From positions 1,426,001 through 1,490,000 of the forward strand of contig NC_014010.1 of the NCBI RefSeq assembly GCF_000024465.1: DNA of 64,000 nucleotides. The letters run 5' to 3'. Positions 1 to 10,180 of this stretch are shown here, piece after piece. Position 1 is the first letter of the stretch; every line of letters starts with the position of its first letter. The position numbers were made by a program, and so were the translations under genes. Source of the stretch: Candidatus Puniceispirillum marinum IMCC1322 (GTDB lineage Bacteria; Pseudomonadota; Alphaproteobacteria; Puniceispirillales; Puniceispirillaceae). The notes beneath the pieces are model-generated. The model made no database searches. It was not told the origin of the DNA and saw nothing but the letters and a program-made list of their open reading frames with translations.

Positions 1-678
1 TCTGTGAAACGAAACTTTGCGACTATCCGTTCTATCATCAACCTGAGCATTCAAGAGCATGGTTTAGATTTTAAAAATGTATTCTCAAAAGTGTATTTGC
101 CAGACCTTGATGACAGCTTGAAACGCAAACCTATCCCACTTGAAGTTATCAGGATAATTCAAAATGAGTGCAAAGAACTTGATGATGAACCAAGATGGTT
201 GGTCGCACTAATTGCTGATACAGGGATGCGTTTATCAGAAGCAGCAGGATTGCACATTGACGATATCAAGGTCGATTGCGAAATACCTTATATTGACCTT
301 AAACCATACCCTTGGAGGAGTCTAAAGACTAGAGGTAGCCGGAGACAGATTCCCCTTATCGGCAGTGCTCTATGGGCTGCAAAGCGTTTACTTGAATCAA
401 ATACTGTGAGCCCTCATGCCTTCCCTAAATATACTGATGACAAATCGACCAATGCCAACTCAGCATCAGCCGCTATCAACAAATGGCTTAAGCCAAGAGT
501 GCCAGAGGGGTGTGTCATACATTCCTTCAGACACTCGCTCAGAGACCGTCTCAGGGTTACTCAGTGTCCGGCTGATATGATTGACCAGATAGGAGGTTGG
601 TCTACCGCAGGAGTGGGTCAGGGATATGGAGAGGGCTACTCTATTAATTTGCTCCACAGGAGCCTGGTGAAAATTTAA
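1..678 (+). CDS. Tyrosine recombinase/integrase, C-terminal part (5' end outside window)
   Basis: This is the catalytic domain of a phage-type tyrosine recombinase, which breaks and rejoins DNA at att sites through a covalent tyrosine intermediate. The frame is open to the first base, so the gene starts upstream. Numbering from the GTG at position 4, visible residues are Arg76 (TGMRLSEAAG), a hairpin lysine near 108 (SLKTRGSRR), HSFR at 173-176, Trp199 (GGWS) and candidate nucleophiles Tyr208 and Tyr212. It is clearly homologous to the 388-aa integrase at 28464-29630. The missing N-terminal arm and core-binding domains are presumably left of the window. Its 3' end faces the inverted repeat about 335 bp downstream, the same polarity as in element 2. 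Confidence 0.9.
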   Translation, partial: SVKRNFATIRSIINLSIQEHGLDFKNVFSKVYLPDLDDSLKRKPIPLEVIRIIQNECKELDDEPRWLVALIADTGMRLSEAAGLHIDDIKVDCEIPYIDLKPYPWRSLKTRGSRRQIPLIGSALWAAKRLLESNTVSPHAFPKYTDDKSTNANSASAAINKWLKPRVPEGCVIHSFRHSLRDRLRVTQCPADMIDQIGGWSTAGVGQGYGEGYSINLLHRSLVKI

Positions 679-705
679 TAATTGCTCAAAGCTTGAGGAT
701 TGGTA

Positions 706-927
706 TTAATCTTCAACCTTACTAATAAAACTTTGGGCATATTTAGTTTCCAGATATTTTGTTACTACCAATGGTCCTAAAATTAGAACAAATCTAGTTA
801 CATCAGTAATAAACGCATTTTCGAAGTTAAAATATACTTTCGTTAAATGCTGAGCAGCGAAGTAATACATGATTACTTGGATAATAGCGGATAAATAGTT
901 TCCATATCTGTTGAATATTGAGCTCAT
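706..927 (-). CDS. Small hydrophobic membrane protein, unknown
   Basis: This 73-residue ORF lies convergent to the integrase, between it and the outer end of the inverted repeat. It has two hydrophobic stretches, roughly residues 10-27 and 42-57, separated by a short polar loop, and a charged C-terminus ending KVED, so it is likely a two-helix inner-membrane protein. I do not recognise the family. Its place in the integrase-to-repeat interval may mean it belongs to the mobility module rather than the cargo, but element 2 has no counterpart. Coding status rests on length and composition only. Confidence 0.4.
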   Translation of the reverse strand: MSSIFNRYGNYLSAIIQVIMYYFAAQHLTKVYFNFENAFITDVTRFVLILGPLVVTKYLETKYAQSFISKVED

Positions 928-1013
928 ATGACCACCCCCACTCAGCGTTAACTCTAGAAAACCAGAGAAAACCTTGGGTTAGCTGCAGTGAACTTGGGGT
1001 ATATTGGGGAGTT

Positions 1014-1317
1014 ATGGCGCACCCGAGACGGGTTCATTTCCCTAATACTGCGCTAACTTAGAGTAAACTCAAGTCATACCGCCAGTTTAAGAGACCACCA
1101 CCAGCTGTCAACAGGCGCATTTGGTATACCCTGTGTACACCAAGCGGTTTCCTCAAGCTCACCCTAGTTCTTCCCAAGCTTCTCCTAGAACCCACCCATG
1201 CCCCTCTTATGTGTCTTGTGGGGTATTTTTTCCTGCAGGACAGACATAAGGGGGGACGGGGGAAAACAGCATAAGGCTGCTCCTTGATAGGGCTCTGAGA
1301 TTTTTTGGGGCAAACTA
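1014..1317 (+). repeat. Terminal inverted repeat of element 1, left copy (IR1-L)
   Basis: These 304 bp reappear in reverse complement at 11884-12187 with no net indel (paired coordinates sum to 13201). I found one mismatch, C at 1018 against T on the equivalent strand. The outer tip reads ATGGCGCACCCGAGACGG, resembling the reverse complement of a tRNA T-arm and CCA end. GCCAGTTTA at 1081-1089 and GTCAACAGGCGCA at 1107-1119 are also found in the unrelated repeat of element 2 with the same 26-bp spacing. The inner end is at the sequence CAAACTA. Confidence 0.95.
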
Positions 1318-1350
1318 GAGTGGGGACTTGAGAGAGGCTTGGGATAGAAC

Positions 1351-2645
1351 TTATGCGGCTATGGAGACAGCAGGATGAGTTGAAGTAATGGGGGTGTTCA
1401 GCCAGTCTTCAAACAAGCCTCTCATGCGAGGAGACGGAATATAAAGCGTGATAGGCTCAACCCTTCTTATCCGAGACCGCCAAACCCATTGTATCAATTC
1501 AGTGAGTGCATACGCATCACTCATTTGCCTATTGGCGGCTCCAAGCCAGCGACCAACATAGGGGTTGATATACTGGTCATAGAGGTAGACTAGATGAGAG
1601 CAATGTGCATAGTCGTTTGTGCCTCTTGTGGTGTTGGGTATCCAGTTGGCCTCAAAGAAGCGTGCACCTTTTGAAAACCCTGTAGAAAGAGGCCTATCAT
1701 CATTGCCCTTTTGCCATTGGCTTTTTGTACAAGTGATAATTACATCTTGTAAATCGATACCCCTTAATTCGCCATAACGTAGCGTCTTCAAAGCAGAGGC
1801 TACCTTCTTTTCAGTGGCTCGTTTACCCTCCAATTTGGTCTGACCTGTATGAGTAAAATTAAATCGTTCCAAGTTAGGAAGTGTCTTTACTGTAATTAAC
1901 TCCTTTGCCTGACAACGAAACTTTTCCTCTTCTTCAGTATTTCTCTCAATTTCCACCCCAACATTAAATTTTTCCAAAAATGGGAGCAAGAGTGAGCCTT
2001 GAGACATAAAAGTTAGAATAGTCATTGAACGACACGACGTTAGCAATTCAGTAGGCAATACCCAAATGAATAAAGTTTCATCTAGAAGATATAAGAACCC
2101 ACTTTTAGAAAAATGATAGAGTTTTTCATCGAGTGTATCTGAGACAGCTTCATGGTCTCTATCCCATTTTTCAGTCGCAAATACTTTTCCATTTTCATCA
2201 ACTTCTATATAGCCATTGCCGATATAAAATTCCTTCAAGGAGCGTTTGTGTTTATTCTGAATAGATTCACAAACATTGGGCACTTCATCGATGATAATGT
2301 GGTAGTCAGATAACAACCCTTCACGAGCAAGAGAGACAATAGCTGAATAGAGCTGGTGACGATATTCTTGCCTTCAAGAAGGAGGGTTTCTAAGCCTTCA
2401 TATTTGGTTCTATGCTGATTGTCTTCGTCCCCATTAGGCTGGTGAAAGGATACATGAGACAGTGAGATGATACGCTCAACCTCAGACAAGAGAGGGACAA
2501 CGATGAGGTATTTTTTGTCATAAGATAGACCTTCAATCATTTTAGATGTTTTTCCTGAACCACATGGATAGTCTTTGATAAGTATTTTTCCGTTTTGCAT
2601 ATATTTACCTTTATTTGATGGCAATAGTGAAGTGTTCCCAGACAT
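1351..2645 (-). pseudogene. Helicase-like NTPase gene, split by a frameshift
   Basis: Two overlapping leftward frames (2235-2645 and 1351-2316) read as one helicase-like protein of about 430 residues. The first part has a Walker A motif, PCGSGKTSK (P-loop at residues 29-33 from the 2645 start; a second start lies at 2600). The second part has a Walker B motif, YHIIIDEVPN. Continuity breaks near 2355-2360. Across the break the intended reading looks like NIVT then HQLYSAIVSLAREG, so one base appears to be lost. The C-terminal half has SPRMRGLFEDWL, which I associate with phage or satellite helicases, without certainty. It is separate from the defence operon and may be the replication protein of the element. 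A sequencing error is possible. Confidence 0.65.
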
Positions 2646-2740
2646 AAAGCGTGTCTAGGTGACTTTTTATCTATCTGATTTTTATTGAATTTTTTACGAT
2701 TTCCCTTATAAGAAAAACATACAGAAACATCTAATCAAAG

Positions 2741-2888
2741 CTGTCTCTTCTAATGGGTGTCGTAAGTCTTAGACCAAATTTATGCAGAGAGAACTTCGAT
2801 AATTTTTGTCTCTCTCTAGTACGGGTCGTAAGTCGAAATGGCGTCAGCTTTGTGACTTGAGCACCTCTTCTAGTCCAGGGTGTAAGTT
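2741..2888. repeat. Three imperfect direct repeats upstream of the helicase-like gene
   Basis: Units of 28-29 bp lie at 2741-2768, 2806-2834 and 2861-2888. They share a CTCT(T)CTA core and end in GTAAGTC, GTAAGTC and GTAAGTT. Start-to-start spacing is 65 and 55 bp. They sit between the end of the AIPR gene and the start of the helicase-like gene, in otherwise noncoding DNA. They could be iterons of a replication origin, operators, or decayed repeats of another kind. No function is shown by the sequence. Confidence 0.5.
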
Positions 2889-2924
2889 ACAACCAAACGC
2901 CTAATGAATAAATTTAATTTTAAT

Positions 2925-4974
2925 CTAGATTTCGAAACCTTCTTGGCGAACTTTTTCTAAGACTTTCATCAACAGTTTTGTTTGAACTGTAGTCGGCACT
3001 TTACCTTTAAGAATTCTTGATATTGCCATATCTTGTTCTGGAGTTATAAGTCTATTCGCCATAGCGTAATTTTGCACTTCTTGCCATTTAGACCCAAGTT
3101 GGAATACCAACACCTCAGCGGATACCTCATTGTCTAGCTTTTGGGTCTTACGAGAATCTCGCTTTTCTTCCTTGATCATGTCGTGAGATTTGGTAACGCT
3201 TTCTAATAAATCAGGTGCTAGATCGATTTCCATCCTCTCTACACCAGCCCAGCATGCTTGCTTCTTACACCACTCCGTAACATTCCGAACGTTATCGGGT
3301 GTCTGCTGAATTTTTATAGCGATTTCCTTTGTTACCTTCTCGAAGCAGGAAATTAAATCATTAGACATCGTTTGAGCATTCCAAACCATTGTTAAGTCGA
3401 TGCCAGAATTCTTTTTAGCTTTGAGAAATGAAGACAGCCAAGAAAGAGAATACGTTACAATATTAGCTTTATATCCACCTTGGTACCATTCAGCAGACAT
3501 AACCATTTTATCCACTTCTTTAAAAATAATGGCTTTCGCTACCGCATCTTTAAACCATTGCTCACTAAAATATGCATCATCCTTCTCCCAAGTTTTGGCA
3601 ATTTCAGATGCAAAGGAGATAAAGTTTTTCTGAGCACCTTGACTAACGATATGAGGTTTCCCTGCGAAAGATACTTCATATTTTGCTAAATCAGTTTTGG
3701 TGAACATTTGTTGGCGGGGATATTCAGTCAAGAATTGCTTTCGCTTTGCTTCACTTAAATAAGCTTGTCCATCTTTATACTGTCCCCTAGCTCTCTCATA
3801 GAACCATTTGCTCTGGGCAAATTGTCCATCTCTTGGGGGAGAGCTAATTCTCCTAGAAAATGTTTCTATTCGGACATGGAATGGATGGTTTGAGAAGAAA
3901 TCGGCCTCACTTAACTCTATTCTGAGTATTCGCAAATCGGGAGATTTTTGGCACTACTTCGTCAATTCGTTCTTCTGAAATCACAGATAATTTAACTTGA
4001 ATAAACACCTCTGAGAGATCGGTTTTATCTTTGTCACGAGCATAGAGCATTGAGGCTGTAGTTTGACCACCATTTACAATTTGAAGGTTTTTGATCGAAG
4101 TAATTTTTTCGATACCATCAGAACTCGTTGATATCTCTACCCCTGATGCTGTTGCTGTGAGGCCATTGTTATAAGCAAAAAACATCTCCGGTTCCTGTTT
4201 AAGGGTATTTTGAATTCCCTTATTCACCTTTCCTCTTGCTTGAAGAAACGTCCTAACATTCTGTTCAAGCAATCTTGCCCCGTATTCTGAATATATCTTT
4301 GCTAATAAATTACCTGGAATTGCGAGCAAGTAAGCCTCATAGTCACCTGCATCTTTTGCTGCCGATAGGAACGGTAACGGATGACCACCTAATTCAACTA
4401 TATCAATTTCTACTGGTTCGTTGCCAGTTCTGGAATGCACGATATCAAAATAGCGGCTAAAGTCTAATACGTTGTATGATAGCGTGATATTATCAATTTT
4501 TTTATTTTCTAAACCTTTTAAGCGAGTAGATATTTCAGCGTTTGAAAATAAGATTAACCGTATCCTTGATATTGATCTTTTTTCAGTCATCAACAGATAT
4601 GCAAGTTGGAAACCAGCACTACTTTCTTCCATGCTGCTTACATAATTAGGAAGAAAGGAATTCGAAATGAACGTCTCGGCTCTCTTAAAAGCCGTGGTTA
4701 TGTCCGATGCATTAAGCTTTTGAATATCAGGGTTATTTCTGAAATCACAAATTGCAATTGTAATAGTTCCCGTCTCTTGCTCAAAATGATAGCCATCTAC
4801 TTTAGCCCCTTGAGACCTATGTGGCGTATAGTCTAAGGCCTCTACGTCACCATTTTCAGATGCAATTTCTTCAAACATTTCAAACATTGAAGCCAGCATC
4901 CAATCACCACCACTATCGGCTCGAATGGTAGCTTCCGCAAAAAATTCTTTATGGAATTCCTCAAGCTTGCTCAT
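2925..4974 (-). pseudogene. AIPR-family abortive-infection protein, split by a frameshift
   Basis: Two frames, 3907-4974 (355 aa) and 2925-3935 (336 aa), together make one AIPR protein of about 680 residues. This family is known from operons with restriction-modification genes and is proposed to act in abortive infection. The first frame has FFAYNNGLTATA (265-276), NLQIVNGGQTT (296-306) and ISRFANTQNRV (344-354). It stops at GTT-AAG-TGA (3907-3915), and the next frame continues as SEADFFSNHPFHVR, which fits directly after QNRV. One extra A in that codon run explains the break. The start overlaps the DUF4420 gene by 14 bp. Either the last defence component is inactive, or this is a base-call error or a recoding site. 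Confidence 0.85.
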
Positions 4975-5962
4975 TTCTAAAGACCTCGCCTAAAAACTGA
5001 TTTTCAGAAATACTCAAATGTGATGCTAAGCCAATGTCGACCACATATCTTGCAGAAATTATCTCTGACGGTGTGGAAGAGCGCTTTATTCTAGGGAAAG
5101 CGTCACTTACCTTGAAGAAGGTTCTTTGAGCCAATTCGTATGCCACTTCATCATAGGCTGGATCTGCTTCAAATCCTATTTCGAGCAGTATCGTTTTAAA
5201 ACTATCCATTGCAAATATATCGGAATCAATTTTCGAAGAAATTTCGGAAACTATCGCATTTAAAGTCCTGCTTATGCCTGACTTATGTTCGTTTGCTGCG
5301 AATGTCTGATGCACCAACCAAATATATCCTGAGATATCATCTAGCTGCTCTAGTGAGTTAATTTGAATTTTGCTATCTGAGGTGCTGAATTGTGATTTCA
5401 CCTCGACTAAATGTTCACCAAAACCAAAATCTTGTTCACTTCCGGAAGGACCACGCCATGTTGCAATTGCGGTAATAGGCTTAAAATTTTCCAAAAAATA
5501 CTCATTTAAAATTGATAGTTCACCAAATAAACCAAGTTGCTCTGAATTTGACAATAAATCAGATTTCTTCTTACCCAACAGTTCTTGCCATCTTTTTAAC
5601 CTCGCATTGATAGCTAGGACAACTGTAGAAGGTTTTTTAGCATCTATTGTTCGGGTTGAGGCAACAAGGTCATTACAAATCGTGCGAAATATGTCCCTTG
5701 ATGGGTCATCAATTAATTTTATGATTAGATTAAATTGCTTCTCATTGGATATGTGTTGTTCGAGTAAAATGCCTTTCAACTTAACTTCATCAATTTTAAC
5801 TTTCGTATCTGAAGCACAAGAAAAAATTAGGCAGCATTGCCCAAGGTCATTTTTGGCCCAATAAAAACTATGACTGGTAGGTGTTGCAACTCGTCTTGAT
5901 GAGTAGCTGTTTGGTTTGTCAGGGATACTTAGGTGACTCCACGGATTTGTCTCATCATGCAT
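4961..5962 (-). CDS. DUF4420 PD-(D/E)XK nuclease of the defence operon
   Basis: This is a predicted restriction-type endonuclease. I start it at ATG 5962 (MHDETN), which overlaps the end of the Z1 gene by 8 bp and gives 333 residues. The longer frame from 6091 would lie inside Z1 coding sequence. Visible nuclease elements are Glu148 in GLFGELSIL, Asp178 in SEQDFGFG and the EVK triad at 187-189 (HLVEVKSQ), matching the E...D...ExK layout. The family is usually found with Z1 proteins, MORC/MutL-like ATPases and C5 methyltransferases, exactly as here. It probably cuts DNA that the methyltransferase has not marked, within an ATP-dependent complex. The recognition sequence cannot be read from sequence alone. 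Confidence 0.85.
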   Translation of the reverse strand: MHDETNPWSHLSIPDKPNSYSSRRVATPTSHSFYWAKNDLGQCCLIFSCASDTKVKIDEVKLKGILLEQHISNEKQFNLIIKLIDDPSRDIFRTICNDLVASTRTIDAKKPSTVVLAINARLKRWQELLGKKKSDLLSNSEQLGLFGELSILNEYFLENFKPITAIATWRGPSGSEQDFGFGEHLVEVKSQFSTSDSKIQINSLEQLDDISGYIWLVHQTFAANEHKSGISRTLNAIVSEISSKIDSDIFAMDSFKTILLEIGFEADPAYDEVAYELAQRTFFKVSDAFPRIKRSSTPSEIISARYVVDIGLASHLSISENQFLGEVFRNEQA

Positions 5963-8654
5963 CGTAGGTCTCCATGTCATCATCCGTATCATCAAAATCA
6001 GGATCGTCAAAAAGATTGAGTTGTGACCAAACTTCGTTTGCCATGTATTTTCTCTCAGGAGAGTAAGTGCTTGTTCCTGGAAAACACACACTCAAGGAAA
6101 CACAAGTCTCTTTTTCCCCAAGCATTGCGGCTTGAAAATAATGTAAAATGAGTATTGGTCTCGTCCGCTTCGAATTACATTCCCAATCTGCTTTTAGATC
6201 TTTTTCATTAATGGATTTATTTAACCCAAATAATGAATCACGCCTGTCTGCGACACGATTGGACTTCCCGGTAATTCGATAGATTTTTCCAGACTGTTCT
6301 AATTTTCCACTTATTCTTTTCCGGAGCTTAAGAGTAAGTGCTTCAAGTGTATTAAAATCTTCTTCGCCGGAGTTTGATTCTGGCACACAGACGTCCCAAT
6401 CTAACAATTCGTCCGGTCGGTCATCCAAATAGTCTAAGACCAGAGAAGTGCCGCCATTTCTTACCGATAACTCTTTGCATATATCAGGAAAATGAAATTT
6501 CGATAATAATTCACGAACAGTGGACTTATCCACATTATCCCAAAACAACCTAGGTCTATAGTGTGAGTGTTTGTCAGAAGTAGGCCCAAGTTCTCTCACA
6601 AAATTCTTAACTAAGTTTAAATTTTTGAAATTTATACTTTCACTTGTGAATATAGCGTGGCCTTCAACATGTTTTTTCTCAAAACTAATGGACAAAGAAA
6701 TTGGAACAGCTGCACTCATTTTATTCGCTGCTGTGATTCTAATGGCAGCAGGATGTTCTCTTACTTTTAAACCAAATTCTTTTGGGGTTTTTCCCTCACT
6801 TTCCATCAACTTTATTTCACTCCGCAACTCATCAGTAGCGTAGGTAATGTATTCGTAATAATCTCGGGCAAAATCTGGTATGTAAAGTCTGCACAAATGC
6901 TCATACCTAGGCCTATATCCAAACCATCTGCCCATTTGCATCAAGGTATCGTAAGCAGATGGATTGCGGAGGATATATGACACACAAAGTCCTTCTAGGG
7001 TAAGGCCTCTAGAGAGTGCCAAGCCACCTACTGCGATTACATGCAAACCTGTTTCTTCATGCTTGTCATATTCAATACCACCACCTCTCATATTCACAAT
7101 TTGAATGCTTATTGTTGAAACAGCCTTCACTAATGTTGCCTTAACAGAAGACCAATCAGGAATCACTTCACCACTATCAGTATCAACAAATTCACGTTCA
7201 AAAAGATCGTATATTTCTTTTAAAAACTGGGAATTTCTTTCACCAGAAATTGAATGGCTGTGCAACTTTACGTCATCAGACAATCTTGTCAGATACTGAT
7301 GAATTTTGCCGCTAACTGCATCTTGAACCGAATTAAATCTGGAGACATTTACCATCATGGTACAATGCTTATGCCCATCTCCATTTATAATCCTGATACA
7401 TCTAACCAAGATAAATACAATAACAGCCTCTTCTAAAGACTTAGGCAGTTCGTCTATTTCTGTGTGGTTTTTATGTTTTACAGGAAGAATGTCTTCATAA
7501 TCGTTAGGTTCTCTGACCATTAAAGAGGACAAATCACCATCATGAGAAAATATTCTAGAGGGTCCTACATAATTATCCGGCGCTTCTAATACTTTTATAA
7601 AATCACTTGGAAATAAATCTTGAGAGGACATTTCATCAGAGCTGTCAGGGCTGATGAATATATTAGCAAATGGCGTGGCTGTATACGCAACATAAGAAGC
7701 TTTGTTGAATTGGTTCAATATTGCACGAATTCCCTCGTTAATTCGGGTGACTTCACCTTTTTGTTTTTTTGTATTTATTGAAGCGTTGTCAGCTTCGTCA
7801 TCAATCAACAATAATGGATGATCAATTCCTCCGTTTGGATAATAAAGTTTAAGCCATTCAAGTAAGTTAGCTAAAGTTGATGGATTTTTTTTTGTAGTGA
7901 AAATCACTGGCTGATCCAAACTCTGGATAGGAACGCCAAATGAATTTGCTGATTTTAAGCTAAAGTCCTGTGCTAACGTAGTTCCAAAAAGTGGCCATTT
8001 ATCATCCCCATTGGAGGCGTACAGAGCAGCCCCAATTTTTTCTGATTTAATGCCTTTACCGAATTCTGCTCGCCTCCCAATAAATGCGTGATCAATACGA
8101 TCCTGTGTTTGGCGACGCAGAGAATTAGTTATCCCTGTAAGCAAAATGATTACTTTGTAGCCAGCATCTGCCGCTTTGCAAATCAATGACGAATAACTTG
8201 AAGTCTTGCCCGATTGAACATGACCAACAACCATGCCTCTTCTCTGGAACTTTTGAACAGATGGGTCTCCAGCATAGTCCAAAATACTATCGGTATCTTG
8301 GTCAAGGGTCATGATAACTTGGGGTGGGAGCCGAACGCCTTGCTCTAAATATCGCCTGAATCTGTCCCAAAAATAAAAGTCTATTTCTGCCTTTTTTTGC
8401 ACCAGCCAAGGCTTGTGAGTTTCAGAAACAATTGCACTCCCGAATGATTGTTGAACCTCAAACTGCTGCTCAAAATGTCTGGCAAGTTTTTCTACTGCAT
8501 CTTCGCTATATTCTGCGTTAGTTAGTGCAAAAATTGCTTTCCCGTTTTGAATAATTTCACGTATTTTTTCAGGTGTTCTCTGCTGTGTTTCCTGTTTCTG
8601 AATCATTTGTTGAAAAAAGGAAATTATTTCGGGGTATTTATCAATCTCGAACAT
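5955..8654 (-). CDS. Z1-domain superfamily II helicase-like ATPase
   Basis: This large 899-residue protein is the motor-like component of the defence operon. It has a Walker A motif, GHVQSGKTSS (144-153), a Walker B motif, LLLIDDEADN (281-290), and YTATPFANIF after residue 323, a motif-III-like segment of Z1 proteins. The C-terminal half has AVGGLALSRGLTLEGL and MGRWFGYRPRYEHLCRLY, typical of the Z1 domain. Z1 proteins are known from predicted restriction systems with MORC/MutL-type ATPases. It probably couples ATP hydrolysis to DNA translocation or remodelling for the DUF4420 nuclease. Its ATG overlaps the TAA of the preceding GHKL ATPase gene (TAATG), indicating translational coupling. Confidence 0.93.
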   Translation of the reverse strand: MFEIDKYPEIISFFQQMIQKQETQQRTPEKIREIIQNGKAIFALTNAEYSEDAVEKLARHFEQQFEVQQSFGSAIVSETHKPWLVQKKAEIDFYFWDRFRRYLEQGVRLPPQVIMTLDQDTDSILDYAGDPSVQKFQRRGMVVGHVQSGKTSSYSSLICKAADAGYKVIILLTGITNSLRRQTQDRIDHAFIGRRAEFGKGIKSEKIGAALYASNGDDKWPLFGTTLAQDFSLKSANSFGVPIQSLDQPVIFTTKKNPSTLANLLEWLKLYYPNGGIDHPLLLIDDEADNASINTKKQKGEVTRINEGIRAILNQFNKASYVAYTATPFANIFISPDSSDEMSSQDLFPSDFIKVLEAPDNYVGPSRIFSHDGDLSSLMVREPNDYEDILPVKHKNHTEIDELPKSLEEAVIVFILVRCIRIINGDGHKHCTMMVNVSRFNSVQDAVSGKIHQYLTRLSDDVKLHSHSISGERNSQFLKEIYDLFEREFVDTDSGEVIPDWSSVKATLVKAVSTISIQIVNMRGGGIEYDKHEETGLHVIAVGGLALSRGLTLEGLCVSYILRNPSAYDTLMQMGRWFGYRPRYEHLCRLYIPDFARDYYEYITYATDELRSEIKLMESEGKTPKEFGLKVREHPAAIRITAANKMSAAVPISLSISFEKKHVEGHAIFTSESINFKNLNLVKNFVRELGPTSDKHSHYRPRLFWDNVDKSTVRELLSKFHFPDICKELSVRNGGTSLVLDYLDDRPDELLDWDVCVPESNSGEEDFNTLEALTLKLRKRISGKLEQSGKIYRITGKSNRVADRRDSLFGLNKSINEKDLKADWECNSKRTRPILILHYFQAAMLGEKETCVSLSVCFPGTSTYSPERKYMANEVWSQLNLFDDPDFDDTDDDMETYDA

Positions 8655-10123
8655 TATTTGTTTCCTGATTCATTTAGTGCGGCAGTAATGATCTCGATGT
8701 AATCTGAAAAAGGAGCAGTTGTTTTAATAACATCAAAAACCTCTTCTTTTGACAATCCACTTTGTTTCAAGCCCTCAGATAACTCTTTTACTAAGCGCAC
8801 AATTTCCTCAGGTTCTGTTTCTGCTTGGACGATATTGTTTGGGTTTTCTGAAAAATCAGTGTGAATAGCTTCGACAGGAAACCCAGACGCAATAATTCTA
8901 AGAATATCCGTAAAATGACTTTTTTGGGATGAAGATAGTGTCTCTACAAAATTAGAGATGCCACGATTATCGGTGTTGACTGTAAATTGGATTCTGCCCT
9001 TCGTTACTGTCCGATTCCAGACAGGACTGACATCAGTTCGATGGATTTTACTGCCACGTTGCCGATAGACCCGAGAAGATTGATTGCTTATTTTTTCTGT
9101 TAGATCCCTTAATCTTCTTTTGAGTGTGGTGGGGATTTGTGCATCTGACTTGTCGACTGTAATCCGCCATTGAGCATCAAGAGTATTTGGAATATCAACC
9201 ATCACTCTCGCCAATTTTGATAATTCACCATGTCTAAATAATTTAAACCAAGTGCCATGAATAATCAGCCTACGGTTTCTATAAACATAGAACCCTTGGT
9301 TGCGAACATACCCTTCTTCTCCTGCCAATCTCTCATATTCATTTGGAGGAAGCTTAGAAAAATGTGGGAGGATATAAGGTGTGATGACAACCTTTGACCC
9401 AGTTACTGAGAGCGTTTCAGTATCAAGTTGTTGAGTTGCGGGGTGGTTCCTTTTAAAGGGATCGTGTGGTTCTAATTTTATGCCATTTAGATAAAGCATA
9501 ATCGACTTTTTTGTTAGAGAGGTCTGCTTTTCCATATAGCGATGAAAAATTAGAGAGAGCTGATCTGCTGAGGAAATGAGAAGCCTGTTAAAATCTTCTG
9601 AGGACATAGCTCCGTCTTCAGTAACACGGTCAAGCTTCCGCCAGATAACTTCCGTAACAGTCTCGAAGATAGGGTTTTCAATGAAGTGTGCGTTTGCCTC
9701 TTCATCCGAATAGCACAACATTGTCCAATCCGAAATTGAATCTAAATCCCAATTGGCGGCAAATACTTTGCCATCTTTCTTTGAAATTACTGTTAAATTT
9801 CGTGCTTGAGAAAATGAGGCGGTCTTTAAGCCTAATCCAAACCGTCCGAGGTCATCTGGACTTCTGTCTTCCAGTGGATTTTTTGATGCAGGACGCATGG
9901 CATTTTTGAGTTCATCTTCACTCATACCTTGTCCGTCATCAGCTATTCGTATGAAAGAAACATCACCATCATAGGAGCAATCAATAGAAACCTTGGTTGC
10001 ACCTGCTGTTATGCTATTATCGATTAAATCAGCCAAAGCAGCGGCAAGATCATAATTGCCAAAACTTCTAGAGGCCTCCATCAACGCAGACGCATCTGGA
10101 GGATTTGATATTAACAAAGCCAA
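8654..10123 (-). CDS. GHKL (MORC/MutL/Hsp90-like) ATPase of the defence operon
   Basis: This 489-residue ATPase has an N-terminal GHKL fold: the N-box with Asp32 and Asp35-Asn36 (ADLIDNSITAG), the G1 box DDGQGM (62-67) and the G2 box GRFGLGLKTAS (93-103). It lacks histidine kinase phosphorylation and receiver features, and the layout suits the prokaryotic MORC/MutL-like group found in restriction-modification operons. Such ATPases are thought to clamp or dimerise on DNA and gate an associated nuclease. It starts 57 bp after the methyltransferase stop and is coupled to Z1 by a TAATG overlap. The last 50 residues are acidic and helical, perhaps for partner binding (inference). Confidence 0.93.
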   Translation of the reverse strand: MALLISNPPDASALMEASRSFGNYDLAAALADLIDNSITAGATKVSIDCSYDGDVSFIRIADDGQGMSEDELKNAMRPASKNPLEDRSPDDLGRFGLGLKTASFSQARNLTVISKKDGKVFAANWDLDSISDWTMLCYSDEEANAHFIENPIFETVTEVIWRKLDRVTEDGAMSSEDFNRLLISSADQLSLIFHRYMEKQTSLTKKSIMLYLNGIKLEPHDPFKRNHPATQQLDTETLSVTGSKVVITPYILPHFSKLPPNEYERLAGEEGYVRNQGFYVYRNRRLIIHGTWFKLFRHGELSKLARVMVDIPNTLDAQWRITVDKSDAQIPTTLKRRLRDLTEKISNQSSRVYRQRGSKIHRTDVSPVWNRTVTKGRIQFTVNTDNRGISNFVETLSSSQKSHFTDILRIIASGFPVEAIHTDFSENPNNIVQAETEPEEIVRLVKELSEGLKQSGLSKEEVFDVIKTTAPFSDYIEIITAALNESGNK

Positions 10124-10180
10124 ATTTAAACTCCACCTATGCTATTTATCAAGCTAGTGAATTTGACCCTAGTTTTCAAC

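Noticed and set aside
2741-2888. CRISPR array
   Set aside because: Only three units, imperfect (several differences each), with unequal spacers of about 37 and 26 bp, and no cas genes nearby. Kept as imperfect direct repeats.
3907-3915. Programmed +1 frameshift in the AIPR gene
   Set aside because: GTT-AAG-TGA is not a recognised slippery context and there is no visible stimulator. A mutation or base-call error explains it more simply.
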